DNA of 20,078 nucleotides from Clostridium sp. (GTDB taxonomy: Bacteria; Bacillota; Clostridia; Lachnospirales; Lachnospiraceae). Position 1 is the stretch's first letter, and the number at the start of each line of letters is the position of its first letter. The notes beneath the pieces were generated by a model that worked only from the letters and a program-made list of their open reading frames with translations, was not told where the DNA came from and did no database searches. Below are positions 6,800-14,816 of this stretch, piece after piece. The position numbers and the translations under genes are program-made. Location: contig JAEDOC010000022.1 in the NCBI GenBank assembly GCA_016302185.1, forward strand, positions 1 to 20,078. Direction: 5' to 3'.

Positions 6800-8278
6800 T
6801 TAAATGATCCGCAGTCCTCCGTCAGCCAGCATGCAGCGACGGCGGCGGCAGAAGCTCTTCGCACAGGTGATTCCCTCTCCGGTGGGGCCTGCGATGGTCA
6901 TCGTGCAGGAGCCCTCCCCACCGATGCCCAGTCCTGCCTTGGTACAGCTGTTTTTTACATAAATTGTCGTCTCAATCAGACGGGCAAAATGTGTCATATG
7001 GTAGACATCCTTTGAGAAAATGGAGGAGGTATGACGGTTGCCGTGCTCTGCGGCCAGTGCCGCTTCCTCTGCCTCCTCAAAGCTTTGGCAACGGACAATG
7101 GGAAGAATGGGCATCATCTGCTCTGCTAATACAAAGGGATGATTCTTATCCACCTCACATACCGCCAGACGACAGGTCTCCGGCACGGTAACACCAATCT
7201 GTTTTAAGATTTTCGCCGCGTCCTGTCCCACCCAGTCCTTATTGGCCGTATACTCTCCGTCCTTCTTCTGCTGGATACACAGCTTTGCAAGCTGCTCCGT
7301 CTGCTGCGGGGTCAGAAGATACGCTCCCGCTTTCTGAATATTGTAGAGAAAGCCGTCATAAACCGCATCCACCACAAAAGCCTCTTTTTCCGCGAAACAG
7401 AGAATATTATTATCAAAGGAAGCTCCTTCATATATCTTCTGTGCTGCCAGCTCCACATCTGCAGTTTCATCCACGATTACCGGCGGATTGCCCGCGCCGG
7501 CGCCGATGCATTTCTTTCCGGTACGCAGCAGAGCATTTACCATGCCCATACCGCCGGTACCTGCCATCAGGCGGATCTTCGGACTGGCTGCCATCTTGTC
7601 AATATTTTCCATGTTGGGTTCCCGTGTCATGGTAATCAAATTAGCCGGGCCTCCCGCATCCACAATTGCACGGTTCAGTGCCTGCAGGCATTCTGCAGAA
7701 ACCCTCTTTGCACGGGGATGAACATTAAATACCACGGTATTTCCGCCGCTGATCATGCTGATGGTATTATTAATAATGGTCTCCGTCGGGTTGGTTGTTG
7801 GTGTAATGGAGCAGATCACGCCAAAGGGCGCGTACTCCTCCAGCATCAGTCCGTTGTCCCCCGACAGGGCCTCAGTGGTTAAACACTCCGGCCCCGGAGT
7901 TTTGTTGATGGTCGCCAGATGTTTTTCTACCTTATCCTCATAGCGGCCCATGCCGGTTTCTTCCACAATCTTCCGGCACCATTCCTCCACATGAGAACGG
8001 GCACAAACCCGAATCGCTTCCACAATCCGTTTCCGATCCTCTACCTTATACTGAGTCACCCACTCACGCTGTGCCTTCCATGCGGCTTCTACCGCATCCT
8101 CAACTCTTTCGAATACGCCGTCTTCGCCCTGCACAGAAGCGGCAGCGTACCCGCTGCTTTTCACTGTCTTTAATGGCTGATACGCAGGCTGAGATACCGG
8201 CTGGCCGGAAGCGGCCGGTTTTACCCGTTCCAGTACCTGCTTTACGATCGCCTCTATTTCCTGAGTACTAATATCCAT
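6800..8278 (-). CDS. CoA-acylating aldehyde dehydrogenase of the PduP/EutE type
   Basis: The 492-residue protein belongs to the microcompartment aldehyde dehydrogenases. The first 18 residues (MDISTQEIEAIVKQVLER) form the classic amphipathic encapsulation helix, followed by a Pro/Ala/Ser-rich linker to about residue 45. The catalytic cysteine is C294 in GASFDNNILCFAEKEAF; CSITPTTNPTETIINN (156-171) and MAGTGGMGMV (238-247) are the cofactor-binding segments. It oxidises an aldehyde with NAD and CoA to acyl-CoA inside the shell. It starts 19 bases after the aldolase-like gene and is followed by the two shell genes. Which aldehyde is used cannot be read from the sequence; the family handles acetaldehyde, propionaldehyde and lactaldehyde. 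Confidence 0.96.
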   Translation of the reverse strand: MDISTQEIEAIVKQVLERVKPAASGQPVSQPAYQPLKTVKSSGYAAASVQGEDGVFERVEDAVEAAWKAQREWVTQYKVEDRKRIVEAIRVCARSHVEEWCRKIVEETGMGRYEDKVEKHLATINKTPGPECLTTEALSGDNGLMLEEYAPFGVICSITPTTNPTETIINNTISMISGGNTVVFNVHPRAKRVSAECLQALNRAIVDAGGPANLITMTREPNMENIDKMAASPKIRLMAGTGGMGMVNALLRTGKKCIGAGAGNPPVIVDETADVELAAQKIYEGASFDNNILCFAEKEAFVVDAVYDGFLYNIQKAGAYLLTPQQTEQLAKLCIQQKKDGEYTANKDWVGQDAAKILKQIGVTVPETCRLAVCEVDKNHPFVLAEQMMPILPIVRCQSFEEAEEAALAAEHGNRHTSSIFSKDVYHMTHFARLIETTIYVKNSCTKAGLGIGGEGSCTMTIAGPTGEGITCAKSFCRRRRCMLADGGLRII

Positions 8279-8297
8279 GTTTCCTCTTCCTTTCCTC

Positions 8298-9245
8298 CTA
8301 CAGAGAAGCCAGGCTGCGTCTTACGACCTCCGCCATCATCTGCTGCCGCTTCACTGCCAGATCACTGTGGTCGGAGACAGCAGCTGTATTTCCTGCGGCA
8401 GCCGCCGCAGAAATGTTCCTTCCTGTGCCTGCCGGGGCTGCGGGAACTGCCGCCGAAGTTTTCCTCTCCACCGGAACCGGCTGCTTTCTTTCCTCCAAAA
8501 CCGGCAGCTTCTCTCCCGGCCGGATCATCGGAGTTAAGCCTTCCATGGAAAAGCTTCCGCCGGCTGTTTCACAGCCATTCCCTGCCGGCACAATCTCCAC
8601 ATGGGACATTCCACAGGTGTTCCCCACTGCCTGATATCCACTGCTCTCTGCATTTCCCGAACAGAGCATCCGGCTGACTCTCGCATAATACTCCAGCGCT
8701 TCCAGCTTATGAAAGGCTTCCGTCAGGCTTTCGCCCCACATCATACATCCGTCCCCGGACAGAAGCACTCCCGAATCTGTCTTGCAGGCCAGAACTGCGG
8801 CTTTTGCCGCCGCCTCCGCATTTCCCGCCGGAACAAGAGTAATCCTCCCCAGCTTTCGTAAGGAGGGTGTGTAATCCACCGGAGAAACACTCTGTCCTCT
8901 GGCGGCCAGCGCAACCGCTCCCACCGGATACGCATGCAGAACTGCCCGAAGCGACGGATTCTGCTGATAAATCTGCAGATGAACCTCCACATCCTCCGGA
9001 AGTCTTGCCTGGCGGGACCCCGGCATCTGTTTTCCGTTCAAATCCACACGGAGAAAGCTGTCCTGCTTTAAGGCCCCCTTGTCTGCCCCTTCCGCTGTGA
9101 TCCACACTGCGTTGGGACCGACCCGGACACTTAAAGAGCCATCTCCGGCGATGACACAGCCCTTTTCCTCCATGCGGTGTCCAATCTCAATCATCCCTTT
9201 TTTTGCTTCAAAATCGGAAGGATAACTGATTCCCTGAATCACCAT
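8298..9245 (-). CDS. Class II aldolase/adducin-fold protein with degenerate metal site and C-terminal encapsulation helix
   Basis: Residues 10-195 follow the class II aldolase/adducin family (PF00596; FucA, PvmN-like). Against FucA, H92 is kept as H104, but H94 is replaced by Y106 (VLHAYPV), H155 by D165 (LLSGDGCMM) and the catalytic E73 position by D85 (next to E84, in RLPEDVEVH); the loop Asn of G-N-x-S is Ser (DGSLSVR). This makes normal zinc-dependent retro-aldol cleavage doubtful. After residue 240 comes a Pro/Ala-rich linker and a final helix (DLAVKRQQMMAEVVRRSLAS) that looks like an encapsulation peptide, so the protein is probably inside the shell. It lies between BKACE and the aldehyde dehydrogenase, the place where the aldehyde-producing signature enzyme would be expected. 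It may be a different lyase/isomerase, a metal-independent enzyme or a structural cargo protein. Confidence 0.85.
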   Translation of the reverse strand: MVIQGISYPSDFEAKKGMIEIGHRMEEKGCVIAGDGSLSVRVGPNAVWITAEGADKGALKQDSFLRVDLNGKQMPGSRQARLPEDVEVHLQIYQQNPSLRAVLHAYPVGAVALAARGQSVSPVDYTPSLRKLGRITLVPAGNAEAAAKAAVLACKTDSGVLLSGDGCMMWGESLTEAFHKLEALEYYARVSRMLCSGNAESSGYQAVGNTCGMSHVEIVPAGNGCETAGGSFSMEGLTPMIRPGEKLPVLEERKQPVPVERKTSAAVPAAPAGTGRNISAAAAAGNTAAVSDHSDLAVKRQQMMAEVVRRSLASL

Positions 9246-9257
9246 GTCTTTCCCTCC

Positions 9258-10082
9258 TTATCGTTTCAGGGGAGGCAATCCCAGCATGACACGGGCCTCC
9301 GCCGGCGTCATGGGCATCATTCCCTTACTCTTTACAATATCTGCGGCCTTAGCAATCAGCACCGCATTGTTATCTACCCGGCAGTCCGGGCTTAAATAGT
9401 CCGAATCCTCAAAGCCGATTCGAACGGAGCTGGCTCCCATATCCAGCGCTGTTTTTACCATCTCCCAGTCTGTCCGGTGTGCCTCGGTATATCCCCAGAT
9501 CACATCCTCCTTGCGGAAATTGTCGTACAGTCCGTCAATCATATGCTTTAAACCTGCCACGGTTGCCGGCATCTCCCCCGGATGACCGAACACCAGAGCA
9601 ATCAGCATGGGCTTTGGAAAATGAAACATCTCATCCAGCTCCCGCAGGGTGTTTGCCATACCCACCTCAAATAACTCCGTCTCCGGCACCTTTTTATTTT
9701 CCAGAATCTGCTGTACACAGTAACGCACATCCTTAATGGGATTTTCATAAACCGCGTCTCCCAGGTTTACCGAACCCACATTCAGACTGGTGCACTCTAC
9801 CAGCGGTGAATAACAGGGCTGGCAGCGCTCTTCGATGGTCAGATTCGACACACCGCCGGTGGATATCTCCACAATAATATCACTCTCTGCACGGATATAG
9901 CGGATCGTCTCCTCCAGAAGAGACAGATCCGGAGTCAGGCGGCCATTCAAATCACGGACATGCAGATGAACCATTGCCGCCCCGTTTTTATAACATTCGG
10001 TGACATCCCTGGCAATTGCGCGGGGATTGATCAGGCTGTCCGTCGCAGCCACCGGCGCCACCGAAAGCATAACTTTCCTCAT
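9258..10082 (-). CDS. BKACE family (DUF849) beta-keto acid cleavage enzyme
   Basis: The 274 residues match 3-keto-5-aminohexanoate cleavage enzyme and its relatives (PF05853). The zinc histidines are H39 and H41 in GAAMVHLHVRD; EISTGG and SLNVGSVN follow the TIM-barrel strand pattern, and RIGFEDSDYL carries the conserved Arg and the Glu zinc ligand. The family condenses a beta-keto acid with acetyl-CoA to give acetoacetate and a new CoA ester. In this operon the CoA ester could feed PduL, or the reaction could prepare the substrate before the shell. Which keto acid is used is not known; members act on carnitine-, lysine- and amino-acid-derived keto acids. It begins 18 bases after the regulator gene and ends 12 bases before the aldolase-like gene. 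Confidence 0.92.
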   Translation of the reverse strand: MRKVMLSVAPVAATDSLINPRAIARDVTECYKNGAAMVHLHVRDLNGRLTPDLSLLEETIRYIRAESDIIVEISTGGVSNLTIEERCQPCYSPLVECTSLNVGSVNLGDAVYENPIKDVRYCVQQILENKKVPETELFEVGMANTLRELDEMFHFPKPMLIALVFGHPGEMPATVAGLKHMIDGLYDNFRKEDVIWGYTEAHRTDWEMVKTALDMGASSVRIGFEDSDYLSPDCRVDNNAVLIAKAADIVKSKGMMPMTPAEARVMLGLPPLKR

Positions 10083-10100
10083 CCCTTCATCTCCTTTTCC

Positions 10101-10793
10101 TTATTTCCAGAATACGTAATGCTCCATTACTGCCTGGGTAATACGGGCAGTATCTCTCTTTTCTATCACATCAGCTATCTGACGATGCAGCTCTAAAAAC
10201 TCTTCAATCTGATTGCTGTCCAGCCATTTCCGTACGGTCTCCCTCCGGCTCGGCACCGTCAGACGGGCCACATAGCTGGTCACTGTATCAATCTGCGGAT
10301 TATGAATCGTTAATGCAATCGAACGGTGAAAAGCCAAATCCATCTCCAGAATCCGATCCACATCCGGTTCCTTCTTCCGCATCTCTTTTCCGATCTTCTC
10401 CACCATTTCCAGAAGCTGAGGAACGATCTCTCCGACCTCCGGATTCTCCAGCGCCACCTGCAGCGTCCCTATATCAATCACAGCACGGAGCTGCACAAAA
10501 TCATTCCAGTCTCTTTTCTTCAAAATCAGGCTGTACAGCATGGGATCCAGCATCGGCTGTTGATAGCTCTCCGTCACAAAGGTGCCGTCGGCTCTGCGGA
10601 TATACAGGATACCGAAGGCCTGAAGCTGCTTGATCGCCTCCCGTACGGAATTGCGCCCCACACCATATTTGGCGGAAAGCTCCGGCTCCGTCGGAAGACG
10701 GTCACCGGGCTGAAGCTCTCCACTTATAATCTCATTGGTGATACGGTCAACTACAAGGTCAACAGCCGATTTCTTATTCTCAGATGTGTGCAT
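10101..10793 (-). CDS. GntR-type transcriptional regulator, FadR/FCD subfamily
   Basis: The 230-residue protein has an N-terminal winged helix (residues about 10-75) with the GntR signature GDRLPTEPELSAKYGVGRNS, then REAIKQLQAFGIL and a wing RRADGTFV. The rest is an all-helical FCD domain with the metal/ligand residues in MDLAFHRSI and LELHRQIADVI. FCD regulators bind small organic acids and usually repress the operon they belong to. The gene lies in the middle of the metabolosome operon, between the TRAP transporter and BKACE, with AGGAGG before the start. Its likely sites are the four AACAT-N3-ATGTT palindromes at 14597-14637 and 16295-16307, a link by position and form only. Confidence 0.93.
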   Translation of the reverse strand: MHTSENKKSAVDLVVDRITNEIISGELQPGDRLPTEPELSAKYGVGRNSVREAIKQLQAFGILYIRRADGTFVTESYQQPMLDPMLYSLILKKRDWNDFVQLRAVIDIGTLQVALENPEVGEIVPQLLEMVEKIGKEMRKKEPDVDRILEMDLAFHRSIALTIHNPQIDTVTSYVARLTVPSRRETVRKWLDSNQIEEFLELHRQIADVIEKRDTARITQAVMEHYVFWK

Positions 10794-10844
10794 AACGAAT
10801 CCTCCTTCTCCTCTTCTGTGCGGATTCCGACATACACGCTGCGT

Positions 10845-12122
10845 TTACCTCATCAGCATACCCGGTGCGGTAATCAGAGCCGGGAACGCAATCAGAACTG
10901 CGATACATGCAAAGGTTCCCAGAATAAACCACCCCAGGTATTTGATGGTATCTCCCACCTTGATGTGCATCAGGTCACAGGCCACATAAATACACATACC
11001 TACCGGAGGAGTTACCAGTCCGATACCAATCACAACCGTTACCAGTACACCGAGTACAATCGGATCAATACCCACACTCATCGCAATGGGGAAAATAATC
11101 GGCATAAACAGAGTAAGAGTCGCAATCGACTCCATAAACATGGTAACGATAAAGAACAGCAGTAAGATCATAATCAGAATAATCGTCGGGTTGCTGGATA
11201 CACTGAGCATACGATCCGTCAGCCATTTATCAAATCCGGCAGTGGTCAGCATAATCGTAAACAGCTTGGCTGCTCCGATGACAACAAAGATACGGCCGGA
11301 AACACGTACGGTTTCACAGAATGCAAACTTCAAATCCTCCAGCTTAAACTCCTTATAAACCAGCCCACCCACAATCAGTCCATATGCCACCGCAATCGCA
11401 CCGGCCTCTGTGGGAGAGACGATACCGGAGGTGATGGATCCGACGATGATGAACGGCATCAGAAGTGCCGGCCAACTTTCCAAAAATGCTTTCCCCAGCG
11501 GCTTCCAGCTGAAATGTCCCGGTTCCTTATCCACGCCTTCCTTCTTGGCAAATATGTAACACAGCACCATCTGTGCAAGTCCAATCAGGATACCCGGCAA
11601 AATACCTCCCAGGAACAGCTTTCCTGTGGAAATATTACAGATTCCCGCAATAACTACCATCGGGATTGACGGCGGGATAATGATACCAATTGTAGACGAA
11701 ATCGCCGTTACGGAAACGGTCAATTCCTTGGAGTAGCCCTTTCTTACCATCTCCGGCATAAACATACCGGAAACACCGGCGGTATCTGCCACCGCAGAAC
11801 CGGAAATACCGGCAAAGATCATAGAAGAAAGGACATTTACATGTGCCAGTCCGCCGTAGATATGGCCGACAATGGTATAGCAGAAATTCATCAGACGTTC
11901 GGAGATTCCACCCTTTGACATCGTATAACCGGCAAAGGTGTAAAGCGGAACGGCCAGAAGCGCCCAGGAATTCATGCCTTCAAACATACGCTGGCACACG
12001 GTAACCATGGAGCCCGCATCAAATAATGCGATACATCCAATCGCTGAAAGTCCTAAGGAAATACCAATCGGAATTCCCAGAAACATCATAACAAAAAAAC
12101 TTCCAATTAGCCAGACAATCAT
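10845..12122 (-). CDS. dctM: TRAP transporter large permease (DctM)
   Basis: The 425-residue protein has the hydrophobic pattern of DctM (about 12 membrane helices) and typical stretches: PIGISLGLSAIG, SMIFAGISGSAVADTAGVSG near residue 100, IGIIIPPSIPMV near 150, GIVSPTEAGAIAVAYG in the second half and GLVTPPVGMC near the end. DctM forms the sodium-coupled import path of TRAP systems with DctQ and the periplasmic or lipoprotein DctP. It starts 4 bases after the DctQ stop. The position in the metabolosome operon says it imports the acid that this pathway degrades. The 50 bases between this gene and the regulator hold only a ribosome binding site. Confidence 0.96.
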   Translation of the reverse strand: MIVWLIGSFFVMMFLGIPIGISLGLSAIGCIALFDAGSMVTVCQRMFEGMNSWALLAVPLYTFAGYTMSKGGISERLMNFCYTIVGHIYGGLAHVNVLSSMIFAGISGSAVADTAGVSGMFMPEMVRKGYSKELTVSVTAISSTIGIIIPPSIPMVVIAGICNISTGKLFLGGILPGILIGLAQMVLCYIFAKKEGVDKEPGHFSWKPLGKAFLESWPALLMPFIIVGSITSGIVSPTEAGAIAVAYGLIVGGLVYKEFKLEDLKFAFCETVRVSGRIFVVIGAAKLFTIMLTTAGFDKWLTDRMLSVSSNPTIILIMILLLFFIVTMFMESIATLTLFMPIIFPIAMSVGIDPIVLGVLVTVVIGIGLVTPPVGMCIYVACDLMHIKVGDTIKYLGWFILGTFACIAVLIAFPALITAPGMLMR

Positions 12123-12126
12123 TCGT

Positions 12127-12624
12127 TTAAGCCTCCTTTTTTTCTTCCTGCTCTGCCGAAAGTGTCACTGCCAGATGAATCAGAGCAGCGATCACACAGA
12201 GGCCTCCGGCAACCGGAAAAATCCAGTAGACCTGACCCATGGTAAACTGCGGCATCGTGGATACCTTCTGCTTCGCTTTCGTTGCCAGAAGCCATCCGGA
12301 ATAGGTTACGGTCAGATAAAACACAATTTCAGCGACATCCACGATGATACGCCCCAGCTTATAGCCCCAGGGGAATTTCTGGAGTATGGAATCCACCGCT
12401 TCCACCCGCAGGTTGGTTCCCATCACCACGATACCGGCCCCTCCCAGCATCATAGCCCAGACATTGGCATACTGACTGAACTCCATATACCACTTAAAGC
12501 CTCCCACGGAAGGAATCAGTCGCAAAATAACATTCAGGGTAATCACCACAAACATCACGGCCAGCAACAGCGCACCGATTACCGTCATGAGACTGTCCAT
12601 CCCTTTTTGTATCTTTAACAGCAT
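12127..12624 (-). CDS. dctQ: TRAP transporter small permease (DctQ)
   Basis: The 165-residue protein has four predicted membrane helices (about 13-34, 49-68, 86-108, 129-151). The pattern V-I-T-L-N-V-I-L-R in helix 1 and EFSQYANVWAMMLGGAGI in helix 2 are typical of DctQ. In TRAP systems DctQ holds DctM and helps dock the binding protein. It lies between the DctP gene, separated by a strong hairpin, and DctM. The C-terminus is charged (EQEEKKEA) and cytoplasmic. Confidence 0.93.
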   Translation of the reverse strand: MLLKIQKGMDSLMTVIGALLLAVMFVVITLNVILRLIPSVGGFKWYMEFSQYANVWAMMLGGAGIVVMGTNLRVEAVDSILQKFPWGYKLGRIIVDVAEIVFYLTVTYSGWLLATKAKQKVSTMPQFTMGQVYWIFPVAGGLCVIAALIHLAVTLSAEQEEKKEA

Positions 12625-12649
12625 ACAATCTCCTTTCCTTGCACCATTT

Positions 12650-12690
12650 CAAAAAGAATGCCGTCGTCCCCGGGATGCGGGGACGACGGC
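12650..12690 (-). terminator. Intra-operon hairpin/attenuator between dctP and dctQ
   Basis: On the minus strand a perfect 13-base GC-rich stem (arms 12678-12690 and 12660-12672, 5-base loop) begins 12 bases after the dctP stop codon and is followed by ATTCTTTTTG. It has the form of an intrinsic terminator, but the next genes have no visible promoter, so partial termination or 3'-end protection of the dctP message is likely. This would give more binding protein than permease. Confidence 0.8.
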
Positions 12691-12702
12691 CAGCATCACA
12701 TA

Positions 12703-13788
12703 TTAGCGGCTTTCTTTCCAGCTCTTTAACTGATCCAGCAGTTCTCCATAGGTGTCTGCATTGTCCGTAAGTACGGAAGCAGTTGCATCTGCAAACGGAG
12801 CCAGTTCCGGATTATTAATCTTCATGCCGGCTTTCTCCAGCTCGCTTACCAGATCCTCAGTCTGCTGACGATTCATGGTACGATCCTCTTCTGCGGATGC
12901 TTTGGCAGCGGCAGCGACGATCTCCTGCTGCTCTGCGGAAAGCTTCTGCCAGGTGGACTCAGCGATAGTGAAGCACATACCGGAATAGATGTGGTTGGTT
13001 ACAGACAGATAGCCCTGTACCTCATACAGCTTATTATTGAAGATAACCGGAATCGGGTTCTCCTGTGCATCATAAGTACCCTGCTGCAGTGCCTGATACA
13101 GCTCAGAGAAGCTTAACGGCTGCGGGTTGGCACCCAGAGCGGTCATGGTAGCCATAATCACCGGGTTCTCCGGGGTACGGATCAGAAGACCCTTCATATC
13201 ATCCGGGGACTCAATCGGTTTCTTGGAGTTGGTTACACAGCGGAAGCCGTTGCAGTAATGAGCCAGTACACGCATATTCTGCTCTACCAACGGTTCCTCG
13301 GCTGCAGCTTCAATCTCACTGTCCATGAATGCCCATGCCGCATCAAAATCCTCAAACTGGAACGGAAGTGCGGAGATACCCATCTTCGGCTCATAGGTGG
13401 CGAAGTTGGACGCATCGGTAATGATGATATCTACGGTACCGGAATCCAGTGCCATGGAGTTGATTAAGTCAGCGTCACCGCCCAGCTGTCCGGACGGATA
13501 GACCTTCGCGGTAACTGCACCGCCGGTCTTCTCTGCGATCTCATCCGCAAACTTCTGTGCTGCGATATTACGCGGGTCTGTCTCTGCGGTGGAAACACCG
13601 ATCTTTAATTCAATGCCGGAACCTGCAGCCTCTGCCTGCGCTTCCTCTGCCTTGGTCTCCTCTGTCTTTGCCTCTTCTGCTTTCGTCTCAGCAGCGGCTG
13701 TCGTTGCCGGTGCAGAAGAACTGCTTCCACATGCTGTTAAGCTTGCCATCATACTGGCTGCCATCAGAATCGCAATTGTTTTTTTCAT
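12703..13788 (-). CDS. dctP: TRAP transporter substrate-binding lipoprotein (DctP)
   Basis: The 361-residue protein starts with a lipoprotein signal peptide (MKKTIAILMA..., lipobox LTAC with C20). A low-complexity Ala/Glu/Lys/Thr linker follows to about residue 58. The mature domain is of the DctP type (PF03480): LKIGVSTAETDPRN, then RTPENPVIMATMTALGANPQPL (in two adjoining parts) with the conserved Arg that binds the ligand carboxylate, then SELYQALQQGTYDAQENP, the family signature. It captures an organic acid outside the membrane and delivers it to DctQM. It follows the racemase-like gene by 81 bases in which I see a ribosome binding site and no convincing promoter. The ligand is unknown, probably a small hydroxy or keto acid. 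Confidence 0.95.
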   Translation of the reverse strand: MKKTIAILMAASMMASLTACGSSSSAPATTAAAETKAEEAKTEETKAEEAQAEAAGSGIELKIGVSTAETDPRNIAAQKFADEIAEKTGGAVTAKVYPSGQLGGDADLINSMALDSGTVDIIITDASNFATYEPKMGISALPFQFEDFDAAWAFMDSEIEAAAEEPLVEQNMRVLAHYCNGFRCVTNSKKPIESPDDMKGLLIRTPENPVIMATMTALGANPQPLSFSELYQALQQGTYDAQENPIPVIFNNKLYEVQGYLSVTNHIYSGMCFTIAESTWQKLSAEQQEIVAAAAKASAEEDRTMNRQQTEDLVSELEKAGMKINNPELAPFADATASVLTDNADTYGELLDQLKSWKESR

Positions 13789-13869
13789 GATATACTCTCC
13801 TCTACATTATATATGTTCTGACGGATCATCCCGCCATACATTCCTGTTTTACCTTCTCAAAATATTCCT

Positions 13870-14547
13870 TTACGCTTTCATAGAGCCCTTGGCAATCAAG
13901 GCTGCCTTCAATGCTGCGGCTCCAAAGGCCGGACTTCCCAACACCGGCTTGCCGAATTTCTCCGACATCTCCGCTGCCGCATACGCCATACTTCCCTGTG
14001 CCAGTACAATTACATCCACCTGATCCACGATTGTCGCCGCAGACTCGGTCAGGCGTGCCTTAAACTGTACCTGATCCAGACCAAACGCACCATCCACCAG
14101 ACAATCCACCAGAGTTACCGCATGATTCATCTCTCTGGCCACACGTTTTACCGTATTCTTTGTCGGCTCTAAGGTGGTCGGCAGCGTTGCCATCACACCG
14201 ATTCTGGAGCCCAGACGCACTGCCTCACGGCACATCTCTTCATCCACACGGACAATCGGAACTCCAAGGTAGCGTGCCGCATCCTGTGCCGCATCCGCAA
14301 CCTCTCCGACGCTGGAGCAGAGATTCAGCACTGCCTCACAGCCCTCCTCCGCCGCCTTCATATACATGCCAATCAGGCGGGCCGCCGGAGCTGTGGTCAC
14401 ATAGCCGGCTTCTCTGACATCAGCCAGAATACTGGGATCCTGCAGGCTGTAAAGCTCCACATCCTCCCCCAGCTGCGCCTTAACCTCCCGCTCCACATCA
14501 GCGATCAGCTCCGGTGTTGTACTGGTATAAACCAGACCAACTTTCAT
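13870..14547 (-). CDS. Asp/Glu/hydantoin racemase-superfamily protein lacking the second catalytic Cys
   Basis: The start at 14547 is chosen because GGAGGA precedes it and MKVGLVYTSTTPEL is the normal first strand; it gives 225 residues. The fold pattern is that of Asp/Glu racemase family proteins (PF01177): C77 lies in AVLNLCSSVGEV, the first catalytic position. In the second half the site normally reading G-C-T or A-C-A is VLAQGSMAYA, with Q184 in place of Cys, so a two-base racemase mechanism is unlikely; some family members act as isomerases or decarboxylases with one cysteine. GSPAFGAAAL near the end is typical of the group. It is the first gene of the long operon, directly downstream of the triple operator. 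It may process the imported acid. Confidence 0.8.
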   Translation of the reverse strand: MKVGLVYTSTTPELIADVEREVKAQLGEDVELYSLQDPSILADVREAGYVTTAPAARLIGMYMKAAEEGCEAVLNLCSSVGEVADAAQDAARYLGVPIVRVDEEMCREAVRLGSRIGVMATLPTTLEPTKNTVKRVAREMNHAVTLVDCLVDGAFGLDQVQFKARLTESAATIVDQVDVIVLAQGSMAYAAAEMSEKFGKPVLGSPAFGAAALKAALIAKGSMKA

Positions 14548-14596
14548 TTCATTTCCTCCTCCCATTATCGTGTTAAAATACAATCAGGAAATTTTA

Positions 14597-14637
14597 AACA
14601 TCCTATGTTTAACATCCTATGTTCAACATCCTATGTT
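14597..14637 (-). promoter_or_regulatory. Triple tandem operator, AACAT-N3-ATGTT, 14-base period
   Basis: Three identical 13-base palindromes (AACATAGGATGTT on the minus strand) occupy 14625-14637, 14611-14623 and 14597-14609, each 14 bases from the next. They lie immediately downstream of the -10 box at 14646-14641, over the expected transcription start, a position suited to repression. A fourth copy is at 16295-16307. The likely binder is the GntR/FadR-type regulator of the same operon. Confidence 0.8.
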
Positions 14638-14640
14638 TAC

Positions 14641-14667
14641 TTTATACCATTTTAATGTAAAAGTAAA
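14641..14667 (-). promoter_or_regulatory. Probable promoter of the racemase-TRAP-metabolosome operon
   Basis: On the minus strand TGGTATAAA (-10 TATAAA at 14646-14641 with the extended TG) is followed within 4 bases by the first operator copy. A weak -35 (TTTACT, 14667-14662) lies 15 bases upstream. The predicted start falls inside operator copy one. The remaining bases up to the kinase terminator at 14794 are AT-rich, with no open frame. Confidence 0.55.
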
Positions 14668-14760
14668 TACGGCAAAGAACACAATCTTCCCTCTCATCTT
14701 TTGTGCAAATTGCCAAATTTCTTTGTGTATTTTTTAACATTTTTCTAATATCCTGAATAA

Positions 14761-14794
14761 CACAAAGCAGAGCATCCCGTCAGGAATGCTCTGC
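14761..14794 (-). terminator. Terminator of the four-carbon acid sugar kinase gene
   Basis: On the minus strand GCAGAGCAT and ATGCTCTGC pair (14794-14786 with 14775-14767) over a 10-base loop, followed by TTTGTGTT. It begins 22 bases after the kinase stop codon and separates this gene from the operon that follows. The U-tract is interrupted, so termination may be incomplete. Confidence 0.7.
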
Positions 14795-14816
14795 CTGAAT
14801 CCAACCCAAAAAGATT

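Noticed and set aside
10326..11165. Plus-strand open frame of 279 codons across the GntR gene and the end of dctM
   Set aside because: It spans two genuine minus-strand genes, and its sequence is low-complexity and unlike any protein.
13806..13811. TATAAT on the minus strand upstream of dctP as a promoter
   Set aside because: The transcript would start within or next to the ribosome binding site, and no -35 box is present at the proper distance.
14597..14637. Three short direct repeats as a CRISPR array
   Set aside because: The repeat is only 13 bases with a 1-base spacer, palindromic, and recurs singly at another promoter, which fits operators.
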